A stretch of DNA of 64,000 nucleotides from Chryseobacterium sp. FH2. GTDB lineage: Bacteria > Bacteroidota > Bacteroidia > Flavobacteriales > Weeksellaceae. Shown piece after piece: positions 8,909-15,303 of the stretch (positions within the stretch are counted from its first letter, which is position 1; every line of letters begins with the position of its first letter). The stretch is taken from assembly GCF_001045455.1 (NCBI RefSeq), contig NZ_LFNE01000008.1, forward strand, positions 1-64,000. Direction: 5' to 3'. A program made the translations under genes and the position numbers. The notes under the pieces were generated by a model. It was not told where the DNA came from. It saw nothing but the letters and a program-made list of their open reading frames with translations, and made no database searches.

Positions 8909-9496
8909 ATGAACAAAATATATATTGATCCTCAAGTCAAAGAAATATCTGATTTATTAATTAAGAATTGTAAAAATGAAAATATAGAATATTTTCCAAT
9001 TGATAGATTTTTCATTGAAGAAAACGGTTATTTAGAGAAAATTTTATCAACAAATTATTTAGAGTTTTTATTATATAATCTTGAAAAAGTTAATCCAACT
9101 TATACTGTTCAGTTATTTGTGTGTCTTCCTGAAATATGGAAAAAAGTTAGTTATGAAGACATGATAATACTACTGGAAAACTTCACTAATTCCTTTTCTT
9201 TTTACTCATTTTTGGAGTTTACTTATAAATACTTAGAGATAGATTTATTTGATGAGATAGTTTATAATAAAAATATTGAAAAAAAGTTTAAAAGAGATTG
9301 TTTAACATTTTTTCTTAATACATTAGATTCTTTATATTTAGAAGAATACGATTATTTGGAGTTTAAAGAAAATTTATTTGGAATAACCATAGAACAACTT
9401 CGTCTCCTCCAATTTAAGTTTGAAGAAAATGATAAATTTAAAAAAGCTAAATCTAAAAATGAGCTGTATAAAAGACTATCAATACTTCAAGTTTAG
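8909..9496 (+). CDS. Putative immunity protein, helical, 195 residues
   Basis: This starts 6 nt after the toxin cassette stop, on the same strand, and is very AT-rich. The translation is rich in Leu/Phe/Glu/Lys helices ('LLYNLEKVNPTYTVQLFVCLP', first residues only 'LLYNLEKVN'), with no signal peptide or membrane span. I do not recognise a named family. Its position directly 3' of the orphan tip makes an immunity role the best inference, and a soluble product suggests a cytoplasmic target for the tip. Confidence 0.5.
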   Translation: MNKIYIDPQVKEISDLLIKNCKNENIEYFPIDRFFIEENGYLEKILSTNYLEFLLYNLEKVNPTYTVQLFVCLPEIWKKVSYEDMIILLENFTNSFSFYSFLEFTYKYLEIDLFDEIVYNKNIEKKFKRDCLTFFLNTLDSLYLEEYDYLEFKENLFGITIEQLRLLQFKFEENDKFKKAKSKNELYKRLSILQV

Positions 9497-9512
9497 TAAA
9501 ATACTCTCCGTT

Positions 9513-9535
9513 GGTGCGAGCGTCTCGCTCGTGCC
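9513..9535. repeat. Short GC-rich palindrome, REP-like
   Basis: Arms GGTGCGAGCG and CGCTCGTGCC flank TCT and form a 10-bp stem with two wobble pairs. It lies between an immunity gene and a truncated Rhs fragment. Its base composition is unlike the flanking AT-rich DNA, which suggests a dispersed REP-type element at a recombination seam rather than a terminator; no T-run follows. Confidence 0.45.
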
Positions 9536-9571
9536 TTTGAAGATAAAAACCTTGTAAAATGCGAGGTTACT

Positions 9572-9612
9572 TATCAGTATAAGTACAACGGCAAGGAGCT
9601 GCAGGAGACGGG
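9572..9612 (+). pseudogene. Minimal Rhs core scrap with a 1-nt deletion
   Basis: The translation 'YQYKYNGKELQETG' is the strongly conserved core segment seen also near 5550, 7980 and 12310. In the intact copies the DNA continues GGGAATGTATG; here it reads GGGATGTATG. One A is missing, so the core frame ends at a TAG shortly after. The toxin frame restarts at the ATG of 'MYDYGA' (9613). The rest of the core up to the DPDGR motif is deleted. Confidence 0.6.
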
Positions 9613-10179
9613 ATGTATGATTATGGGGCGTTGCAGGCATTAGTTGATTATGCAGGAACAATGACAGACTTTGAAGTGCAGGATGCAGAAGTGAGATTAT
9701 TTACTCCATATTCAGCTCAGGATATGGCAGATAGTTTCAATAAATTAGGAATTGGAGGTATAAATAGTACTGCAAGATATCTACAAGCTTTTGGAGAGCA
9801 ATCATTTTTTATGACACCTTGGATGATGTATATGGGTTCACTAGGTAATGGAGAATTTGATTTTGCTGGCGATATGTCTGCCTTGGTTCAAAAAACTGAT
9901 AATGCGTATAATCCTATACAGGGAGGAGGATCTACTCCGCCAGATGGTGCTGGAGGCTTTGTGAAATTTGAAGGCGGTAATACATTATACAATGTTTATG
10001 ATGCAGGTAATTTTATGACTGGAAAAGCTTTCCAAATGATTGGGGCTCCTTTAGATGTTTTGAAAAGTGGCGCAGAATTAAATAGTAAATATATATCACG
10101 TCAAGGTCCTGATACGACAACAGACAGAAATGCGTATACTAATGGTTACAATTATAACAGAGTAGGATGGAAAAAATAA
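9613..10179 (+). CDS. Orphan Rhs toxin tip resembling polymorphic toxin type 44
   Basis: A 188-residue ORF beginning with the last Rhs core residues (MYDYGA) fused to an effector. The C-terminal ~90 residues read 'FVKFEGGNTLYNVYDAGNFM', then 'IGAPLDVLKSGAELNSKY' and 'DTTTDRNAYTNGYNY'. The order (GN near a Tyr/Phe, Gly-rich helix, Ala/Gly-rich helix, D-x-x-x-D...GYNY) resembles the Ntox44 family as I remember it; this is inference. It has no export signal. Its stop overlaps the next gene by 13 nt. The neighbouring candidate immunity proteins are all membrane proteins, which would fit a toxin acting in the periplasm or on the envelope. Confidence 0.5.
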   Translation: MYDYGALQALVDYAGTMTDFEVQDAEVRLFTPYSAQDMADSFNKLGIGGINSTARYLQAFGEQSFFMTPWMMYMGSLGNGEFDFAGDMSALVQKTDNAYNPIQGGGSTPPDGAGGFVKFEGGNTLYNVYDAGNFMTGKAFQMIGAPLDVLKSGAELNSKYISRQGPDTTTDRNAYTNGYNYNRVGWKK

Positions 10180-10463
10180 ATATTAGAAACTTTGCAATTT
10201 TATCTTTCTTAATTTTTTTGTTAAACTTTTCTGCATTTATCTTTATAGATGTACTAGAATTAATCAAGCCATATTCATCGTTTAATAAAAAAATAAGTTT
10301 TTTTATTTTATTTCCTTTAAATGTAATAGGTATTTTAATATCATTTGCTGTTATCATAAAGAATACTTTAAATAAAGGTAAATTGATTTATTCTTTACTC
10401 TGCCTGCCTTTATTATTAATATTATTCTACTTCTTTTTCTTGAAAGGAGTTTATCTAAAGTAA
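10167..10463 (+). CDS. Putative membrane immunity protein, copy 1 of 3
   Basis: A 98-residue protein beginning MEKINIRN with about three hydrophobic segments (roughly residues 9-28, 44-64, 73-92) separated by a short loop containing 'KPYS'. It overlaps the 3' end of the toxin tip, so translation is probably coupled. It is clearly paralogous to the next two ORFs in length, membrane layout and the shared central P/T-Y-S motif. I infer that it is the immunity protein of the upstream tip. I do not recognise a named family. Confidence 0.55.
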   Translation: MEKINIRNFAILSFLIFLLNFSAFIFIDVLELIKPYSSFNKKISFFILFPLNVIGILISFAVIIKNTLNKGKLIYSLLCLPLLLILFYFFFLKGVYLK

Positions 10464-10491
10464 ATTAAGCCTTACCTAATATAAAAATAGG

Positions 10492-10773
10492 ATGGAAAAA
10501 ATAAATGACAGGGTACTGGCGATGATATCGTTTATAATTTTTTTAGTTAATATGGCTAAATATTATTTAATAAATGTGGAACAGCTAATATACCCTTATA
10601 GTCCCACAAATAGATTAATCAGCTACATTATGTTACCTGTGATATTTATTGGGATGCTATTATCATTAACTGTTGTATTCAAAAATGTATTCTATAGCAA
10701 GAACAATATAATAAATATAATGCTGTCAATCCCATTAATTGGGTTTGTTGTATATTTTTTCTTTATCAAATAG
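10492..10773 (+). CDS. Putative membrane immunity protein, copy 2 of 3
   Basis: A 93-residue paralogue of the preceding gene: MEKINDRV start, three hydrophobic segments, and 'YPYSP' where copy 1 has 'KPYSS'. The DNA around the start, TAGGATGGAAAAAATAAAT, is identical to that of copy 1, which dates the duplication as fairly recent. The protein sequence has otherwise diverged strongly, so the copies may protect against different toxin variants. Confidence 0.5.
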   Translation: MEKINDRVLAMISFIIFLVNMAKYYLINVEQLIYPYSPTNRLISYIMLPVIFIGMLLSLTVVFKNVFYSKNNIINIMLSIPLIGFVVYFFFIK

Positions 10774-10796
10774 ATTAACTGATGCGTTTGTAATAA

Positions 10797-11093
10797 ATGG
10801 GAAAAATAAAAATATCTAAGAAGGCATTCATTCCATTGGTGATATTCGTTATAAATTTTACGATTTATCTATTAATAGAGGTTTTTGGGATAGTTTATAC
10901 ATACAGTAGCACAGCTAAGAGAACATATATATTTTTTTGTTTTCCGCTAAATGTAATAGGATTTATATTGTCAATTTATTTTTTTGTAAAGTTTTTGATT
11001 TACAAGAAAAGCTTTTGGAATATCATACTTTGTTTACCATTGCTGGTATTTATATTCTATTTTTATTTTGTTCCGCTAATTAGAAACAATTAA
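10797..11093 (+). CDS. Putative membrane immunity protein, copy 3 of 3
   Basis: A 98-residue third paralogue (MGKIKISK start) with the same three hydrophobic segments and a 'YTYSS' motif at the equivalent loop. The segment 'FPLNVIGFILSI' matches 'FPLNVIGILISF' in copy 1 closely, so copies 1 and 3 are closer here than either is to copy 2. A strong bidirectional hairpin follows at 11104-11126 and ends the cassette. Confidence 0.5.
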   Translation: MGKIKISKKAFIPLVIFVINFTIYLLIEVFGIVYTYSSTAKRTYIFFCFPLNVIGFILSIYFFVKFLIYKKSFWNIILCLPLLVFIFYFYFVPLIRNN

Positions 11094-11103
11094 TAAAATA
11101 ACA

Positions 11104-11126
11104 AAGCCACTCAATGAGTGGCTTTT
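11104..11126. terminator. Bidirectional terminator between immunity copy 3 and the XRE gene
   Basis: AAGCCACT-CAATG-AGTGGCTT, preceded by A residues and followed by TT, forms an 8-bp stem (longer with the loop-closing CA/TG). It lies between convergent genes and can serve both directions. Confidence 0.7.
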
Positions 11127-11128
11127 AG

Positions 11129-11464
11129 TTACATAATGCTTTGCAATTTAGTTTGTTTAAGGAAAGCATCAAGGAGAGCGAAGACGTGTTGTCTGTCGTT
11201 CTCTTTTAGTTTTTGGATGTCGAGGATTTTAGAAACAATACTTTTTTCCAAAAGAACATCTGTAGAACCTACGAGATAATCCAAAGAAATCTCTAAAACT
11301 TCCGCAAGCTGTGTCGCCATCTCAATAGACGGTTTTACTTCCTCACGTTCATATCTTCCGATGACAGCAGCGTGAACACCTACAAGTTTGCCCACTTCGT
11401 CCTGCGACATCTTTTTATCTTTTCTTACTTCTGTAAGGCGCTTACCAAATGCTATATACTTCAT
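11129..11464 (-). CDS. XRE-family helix-turn-helix regulator
   Basis: Starting at the ATG at 11464 gives 111 residues: an HTH_3/Cro-CI domain at 4-65 ('LTEVRKDKKMSQDEVGKLVGV', minus its last residue, then 'VIGRYEREEVKPSIEMATQLA' and 'LDYLVGSTD'), followed by a helical tail. A longer frame to 11584 would add an unconvincing N-terminus with no HTH function. It is the only gene on the minus strand of the island that looks intact. Relatives of its tail occur as scraps at 7056-7165 and possibly at 14397-14464 and 15021-15126, so such regulators have repeatedly travelled with these cassettes. Its target is unknown. Confidence 0.8.
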   Translation of the reverse strand: MKYIAFGKRLTEVRKDKKMSQDEVGKLVGVHAAVIGRYEREEVKPSIEMATQLAEVLEISLDYLVGSTDVLLEKSIVSKILDIQKLKENDRQHVFALLDAFLKQTKLQSIM

Positions 11465-11608
11465 AAATGTATTAAAAACAACAGTTAATAAAGGAATTAG
11501 AAAAATATGTAGTGAAAAACTTTTTTCAAAAATTTCATCTATGGAAATCTCCGCAATCAAAGAACGTTTAAGTTTAAAGGTCATATTTTTTTTAAAAAAA
11601 CCTAATTA

Positions 11609-11947
11609 ATGAATAGTACTATTATTAAAAAAACTTTTTATAGTGAATATTTTGATGATAATGTTGAAGACATTTACTTGTTAGATAAAAGTGAAAGTTC
11701 AAAACTATGGTGGTCATACATTGATAAAGTAGCAAACAATTTTTTTAAATTAAATGATAATAATCAAATAATTTTTAATTCAAAAAATGTTGGAGATTGG
11801 AGACAATATTATGATACTGATGATATTCCAGGCTTACAAAATTTTTTAACTTCAATACTAAATTGGGATAAAGAAGAATTAATATTTTTTTGTATTAATA
11901 AAGAAACGGTTATTAAAACTAGTTATGAGATAAAGGTTCTCCTGTAA
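11609..11947 (+). CDS. Orphan immunity-like protein, probably truncated
   Basis: A 112-residue acidic, soluble, very AT-rich protein (MNSTIIKKTF start; 'LWWSYIDKVANNFF'; 'WRQYYDTDDIPGLQNF'). No toxin precedes it; upstream is the antiparallel XRE gene. Its last codons (...KVLL, stop 11945-11947) overlap the point where an Rhs core fragment begins in another frame (about 11935). The natural C-terminus was therefore probably replaced when the Rhs cassette recombined in. I infer an orphan immunity gene that lost its toxin. Confidence 0.45.
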   Translation: MNSTIIKKTFYSEYFDDNVEDIYLLDKSESSKLWWSYIDKVANNFFKLNDNNQIIFNSKNVGDWRQYYDTDDIPGLQNFLTSILNWDKEELIFFCINKETVIKTSYEIKVLL

Positions 11948-12009
11948 CGAAAAACATAACAGATTACCTGGATGGTTTTCAATATACTTATCGCGAATCC
12001 TCTACGTGT

Positions 12010-13287
12010 TTGTGGTGTAAAACAGAAGTCGCTTTCGAGCAGCAGGCTTTCAAAACATTTGATCCCCTGCCCACCCCCCCGCAATGGAACCTTGATTTTG
12101 TACCTACAGCAGAAGGATTTTACAGTTTCACGGAAAACCGTTATATTTACCAGTACAGAGACCAGCTGGGAAATGCAAAGGTAAGTTTTGGAAAAAACAG
12201 CGAAGGCGTTCTGGAAACCACGGATACCACGGATACCAACAATTATTATCCGTTCGGATTAAACCACATAGGCGGAACAAGTCACGCACAGCTGGGAAGT
12301 TATTTTAATTATAAGTATAATGGGAAGGAGCTGCAGGAGACGGGAATGTATGATTATGGGGCACGTTTCTATATGCCGGATATTGGGAGATGGGGTGTGG
12401 TGGATCCGCTGGCGGAAACTTCTCGTCGTTGGTCAACCTACACTTACGCTTACAATAATCCAATTAGATTTATTGATCCGGATGGAAGGCAGAATGAAGA
12501 TTGGGTGCATAATAGACAGACTAATCAGGTTTACTGGAATAATGATGCTAGAGGTCAATCAATGGCTGGAGCTAATGAAACCTATTTGGGTAAAAGCGGG
12601 ACTTATTCAGCAGCAAACGGGTCGTATGTGAACTTAAATCCGGATGCTTCATTTACAAATACTTCTTTTAATATAACAGATATTGGAGTCGGGACAAATC
12701 TTGACCCATTAATCCAAGGTGGAGATAATGCTCCATTAATGAGTGCCTTAGCTTTTGGGAATTCAAATGACCCGAATGCAGCAACGATAGGACCGATTCC
12801 CGATTCTCGTGGAAAAACGGATATACAAATGCTGGTTGCTGAGCATCCAATGGTTCAGGAAGCTGCATTAATGGCTTTCACCGGTGGTACTGGGAATGCT
12901 ATAAGGAGTATACTTGCTAGAAATGTAGTAAGTGCAGAGGGTGCTGTTTGGGCACAAAAAACATTTAGTGGTACATTTAGTTCAGGTGGAAAGTTTGCAG
13001 GTCAAACAGTTGATGATGTAGCAGCAGCGTTAGGAAATGGTACATTATCTACGAAAGCAGTACCGATAAATGTAGTTGTAAGAGATGGTCAAACCTTTAT
13101 ATTGAATACACGTTCTTCAGCTGCATTAATGCGTGCAGGAGTTCCAAGAAGTGCTTGGAATGTGGTAAATAAAACTGGTGTTTCTTCTTTTGAAAATATG
13201 TTAACGGGCCAATTAAGCCGTAATGGTCTAATTAATGGGACCAATACCATACGACAATCGGGGACACAATTAATACTTTCTCATTAG
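12010..13287 (+). CDS. Headless Rhs core fragment with toxin tip, paired with a KptA gene
   Basis: Rhs core homology is open in frame from about 11935 ('GSPVTKNITDYLDGFQY'), so the TTG at 12010 is only the first nominal start; no signal peptide or YD array is present. The core ends at 'NPIRFIDPDGR' (about residue 160). The variable region is about 265 residues, and its last ~120 form the effector: 'AVWAQKTFSGTFSSGGKFAG', 'VPINVVVRDGQTFILNTRSS', 'AALMRAGVPRSAWNVVNKTG', 'LTGQLSRNGL'. The strand-helix order V-x-V-x-x-G...LNTRS..AL..AG.P resembles a ParB/Srx-like nucleic-acid fold; that is inference. A 9-bp tandem duplication (ACCACGGAT) gives DTTDT instead of the DT in the 7604 copy. The stop overlaps the next start (TAGTG). 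Confidence 0.65.
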   Translation: MWCKTEVAFEQQAFKTFDPLPTPPQWNLDFVPTAEGFYSFTENRYIYQYRDQLGNAKVSFGKNSEGVLETTDTTDTNNYYPFGLNHIGGTSHAQLGSYFNYKYNGKELQETGMYDYGARFYMPDIGRWGVVDPLAETSRRWSTYTYAYNNPIRFIDPDGRQNEDWVHNRQTNQVYWNNDARGQSMAGANETYLGKSGTYSAANGSYVNLNPDASFTNTSFNITDIGVGTNLDPLIQGGDNAPLMSALAFGNSNDPNAATIGPIPDSRGKTDIQMLVAEHPMVQEAALMAFTGGTGNAIRSILARNVVSAEGAVWAQKTFSGTFSSGGKFAGQTVDDVAAALGNGTLSTKAVPINVVVRDGQTFILNTRSSAALMRAGVPRSAWNVVNKTGVSSFENMLTGQLSRNGLINGTNTIRQSGTQLILSH

Positions 13288-13823
13288 TGGAAACGAATTT
13301 TGAACAATTAAGCAAAACTGTATCTCATGCCCTAAGACATGAGCCACAGTTTTATAATCTAGAGTTAGATAATCAAGGTTGGGTTTTGCTTTCTGATTTA
13401 GTTTTTGCTCTGAACACTAAGGGAATAAGAGTAGATGAAAACTTAATCATTACAATGATAGAGCAATCCCCCAAAAAAAGACATCAAATATTAGATGGAA
13501 AGATTAGGGCATTTTATGGTCATAGTACAAAAAAAAGAATTTTAAAAAATTCAGCAGAACCACCTGATTTTTTATATCACGGTACAATACAAAGCAGTTT
13601 AAATAGTATAATGGAAAAAGGGTTACTCCCAATGGATAGACAATATGTTCACCTATCATTAGATGAAAGGACAGCGGGAGTAGTAGGAAGCCGAAAGGAT
13701 GGTAAATTAGTAATTCTAAAAGTAAATGCTAAAGAAGCATTTCTAAATGATGTGCAATTTTATAAAGAAGAAAATGGTATTTGGCTATCAGACCCAATAC
13801 CTACAAAATATATAATGAATTAA
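13287..13823 (+). CDS. kptA: KptA/Tpt1-family RNA 2'-phosphotransferase
   Basis: A 178-residue protein recognised as KptA/Tpt1. This enzyme removes an internal 2'-phosphate from RNA using NAD+, giving ADP-ribose 1'',2''-cyclic phosphate. The N-terminal winged helix has 'LSKTVSHALRHEP' with the Arg-His pair (R17, H18). 'IRAFYGHS' supplies R74, and the NAD-binding ART-like domain has 'LYHGT', 'MDRQYVHLS', 'TAGVVGSRKDGK' (R136) and 'ENGIWLSDPIPTKY'. The family's catalytic R-H-R-R set therefore appears complete, and length matches E. coli KptA. It starts at GTG 13287, overlapping the toxin stop by 1 nt, and its own stop overlaps the next ATG by 1 nt. Such tight coupling to an Rhs tip suggests a repair-type immunity or accessory role. 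Confidence 0.85.
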   Translation: METNFEQLSKTVSHALRHEPQFYNLELDNQGWVLLSDLVFALNTKGIRVDENLIITMIEQSPKKRHQILDGKIRAFYGHSTKKRILKNSAEPPDFLYHGTIQSSLNSIMEKGLLPMDRQYVHLSLDERTAGVVGSRKDGKLVILKVNAKEAFLNDVQFYKEENGIWLSDPIPTKYIMN

Positions 13824-14317
13824 TGGAATTAATAGAAATAAAAGGTCTTTTTGAAATGGATTTTGGTTCACCATCTCCGACAATATTATCAAATGATACT
13901 GAACTTTTTGTTGCTTTTTATGCAGATAAAGAAGGTTCATCTACCATTCCACAAGTACGCAATACAGTATATGATACAGGTGTTTTTGCATTAAAATTTA
14001 AGATGTATTTGAAATACACATTTGGATTACCTGGAGAAGAAACAATACAAGGTCATCCATATAGTAAGCTTGGATTACAATCCTATTCATTCTATGAACT
14101 TAGAAACTCAGACCTTATTAAATCATTACAGGAAATAGAAAATGTACACTCGGAATATAATCCTGAAAGATGGAAAAAGTATAAACATTTTATATTAACT
14201 TTTCACGATAATATGTTTGAATGTGTTGCCCAAGATTTTGAGATTAGGGAAGAAAATATACCTCTTTACAATCAAATTAAAGTAATGCTCAATGAATTAT
14301 CAGTAAAGCATTTTTAA
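13823..14317 (+). CDS. Third gene of the KptA cassette, possible immunity protein
   Basis: A 164-residue soluble acidic protein with no signal or membrane span. I chose the ATG at 13823 because it overlaps the kptA stop as TAATG; an earlier in-frame ATG at 13781 lies inside kptA. Motifs include 'FEMDFGSPSPTILSNDTELF', 'GHPYSKLGLQSYSFYEL' and 'FILTFHDNMFECVAQDFE'. I have the impression of a widespread bacterial family with the HPYxKLGL and TFHDxxFE motifs but cannot name a function. It may be the true immunity protein, with KptA acting on RNA, or a partner of KptA. Confidence 0.55.
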   Translation: MELIEIKGLFEMDFGSPSPTILSNDTELFVAFYADKEGSSTIPQVRNTVYDTGVFALKFKMYLKYTFGLPGEETIQGHPYSKLGLQSYSFYELRNSDLIKSLQEIENVHSEYNPERWKKYKHFILTFHDNMFECVAQDFEIREENIPLYNQIKVMLNELSVKHF

Positions 14318-14396
14318 CTTTCAAGTCCCTTAGTGTCTATATAATATTGATATGACAAATAAAAATGAAAAAGCCTCACAAAATGCGAGACTTTTG

Positions 14397-14464
14397 TTAT
14401 AGTGCTGCAATATTTTTTTGTAGATACTCTTTAAAACGTTTTTTAGATACAAAGCAACTTTTGG
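14397..14464 (-). pseudogene. C-terminal scrap of a small, probably regulatory, protein
   Basis: The minus strand reads 'SKKRFKEYLQKNIAAL' followed by TAA (14397-14399). The same end, 'TKKFRDFFNKNVAAL' plus TAA, occurs at 15021-15126. Both lie just beside hairpins and have no upstream gene on their strand. XRE-type regulators with Lys-rich helical tails are the likely source; this is inference. Confidence 0.35.
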
Positions 14465-14474
14465 AAAATAATAT

Positions 14475-14941
14475 ATGTATACAGAAATAGAACAAGAAAC
14501 AATGGATATGGATTGGTTTTTACGGATGGTGAATATGTGGGATTTATGGCTTCTGGTGGTGGAAAGTTACCCGATTCAGTAGCTGAATCCGAAGAAAAAC
14601 GTCAAATATTAGCACGTTATTTTAGAAACTTACCAGAAATATCAGAAGCTGTTATTAGTCCAGAATTAAATAATATATTAATCAAAAGTAAAAAATCAGC
14701 ATCAGGAGTTAATGAAAGATATTTAGAAGACTATGTATTTATGACAAAAAAAGGACTATATTCTTTTGATAAAGTTATTCTAAATAATTTTTTAGACCCT
14801 CACTATCATTTAGTTGCTAGTCCAAAAACTCCATTGAAATTAAAAGAACTACCACATGACATATTAGATATAGTTATTGGAACACAATATAGCAATAAGC
14901 TTATAGAAGTTCAAGAAATTAATAGATTAGAAATTAATTAA
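14475..14941 (+). pseudogene. Frameshifted gene, immunity-like or cargo protein
   Basis: An ATG at 14475 opens 'MYTEIEQETMDMDWF'. The sequence then shifts frame at a T5 run (14517-14521): after one extra T the frame would continue 'FTDGEYVGFMASGGGKLP' and run to the stop at 14939-14941 ('RYFRNLPEISEAVISPELN', 'GLYSFDKVILNNFLDPHYHL'). The downstream part alone is open from a TTG at 14513 (142 residues). A single-base loss in a homopolymer, a sequencing error or slippage would all explain it. The protein is soluble, about 155 residues when joined, and of unknown function. It sits where another immunity-type gene would be expected. Confidence 0.5.
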
Positions 14942-14982
14942 AATGCTTCCCCGCTGCGCAAAGTTTATAACTTTGAGCGGAT

Positions 14983-15020
14983 AACACAAAACCCACCGCA
15001 ATTGCGGTGGGTTTTGTGTT
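14983..15020. terminator. Perfect 38-bp palindrome, bidirectional terminator
   Basis: The arm AACACAAAACCCACCGCAA is followed immediately by its exact reverse complement, so the stem is perfect over its whole length, with ACCCACCGC at the tip and A/T-rich bases at the foot giving T-runs on both strands. The CCCACCGC arm is the same as in the hairpin at 6849-6867. Confidence 0.75.
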
Positions 15021-15126
15021 TTATAATGCAGCTACATTTTTATTAAAGAAGTCTCTAAACTTTTTTGTGAGTATTATTTCTACAATTTTAAAAATGTTAG
15101 TTATATCCTTCTCGCCGTATTTCAAT
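15021..15126 (-). pseudogene. C-terminal scrap related to 14397-14464
   Basis: The minus strand reads 'KYGEKDITNIFKIVEIIL' then 'TKKFRDFFNKNVAAL' and TAA at 15021-15023. The last 16 residues match the scrap at 14397-14464 in pattern (K-K-x-F-K/R-x-F/Y...NKN/KN-V/I-AAL). The frame is closed by a stop about 34 codons upstream, and no start or DNA-binding domain remains. Confidence 0.35.
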
Positions 15127-15145
15127 TATTCACATGATAATTAAT

Positions 15146-15167
15146 AGCCACCAAATTCGGTGGCTTT
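15146..15167 (+). terminator. Hairpin before priA
   Basis: AGCCACC-AAATTC-GGTGGCT gives a 7-bp stem followed by TTATC. It is a plausible terminator for transcription leaving the island towards priA. Confidence 0.55.
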
Positions 15168-15303
15168 ATCTTCCATCAGCACATCAGTAAATTTTCAATT
15201 TTTATCCTTGTGAGAAGTTAAAAAGCTTATAAATAAACTTTAATATTAACAGATATTGCAGTTCTCTAAAGAAAAATCTAATTTTACACTTTAAATATTT
15301 CCT

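Larger units (their letters stand above)
14942..15303. other. Gene-free right boundary of the Rhs island
   Basis: These 362 bases between the frameshifted gene and priA hold no intact gene. They contain a hairpin at 14952-14980 (CGCT...CAAAGTT / AACTTTGAGCG), a perfect 38-bp palindrome at 14983-15020, a minus-strand coding scrap at 15021-15126 and a terminator hairpin at 15146-15167. From about 15170 onward I see only AT-rich sequence leading to priA. Confidence 0.6.

Noticed and set aside
13781..13822. An earlier start for the third gene of the KptA cassette
   Set aside because: It would overlap kptA by 43 nt. The ATG at 13823 gives the usual 1-nt coupling and starts at the conserved region.
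1..15303. A CRISPR array or phage module in the accessory region
   Set aside because: I see no regularly spaced short repeats, integrase, capsid or tail gene; the repeats are Rhs core copies and hairpins.
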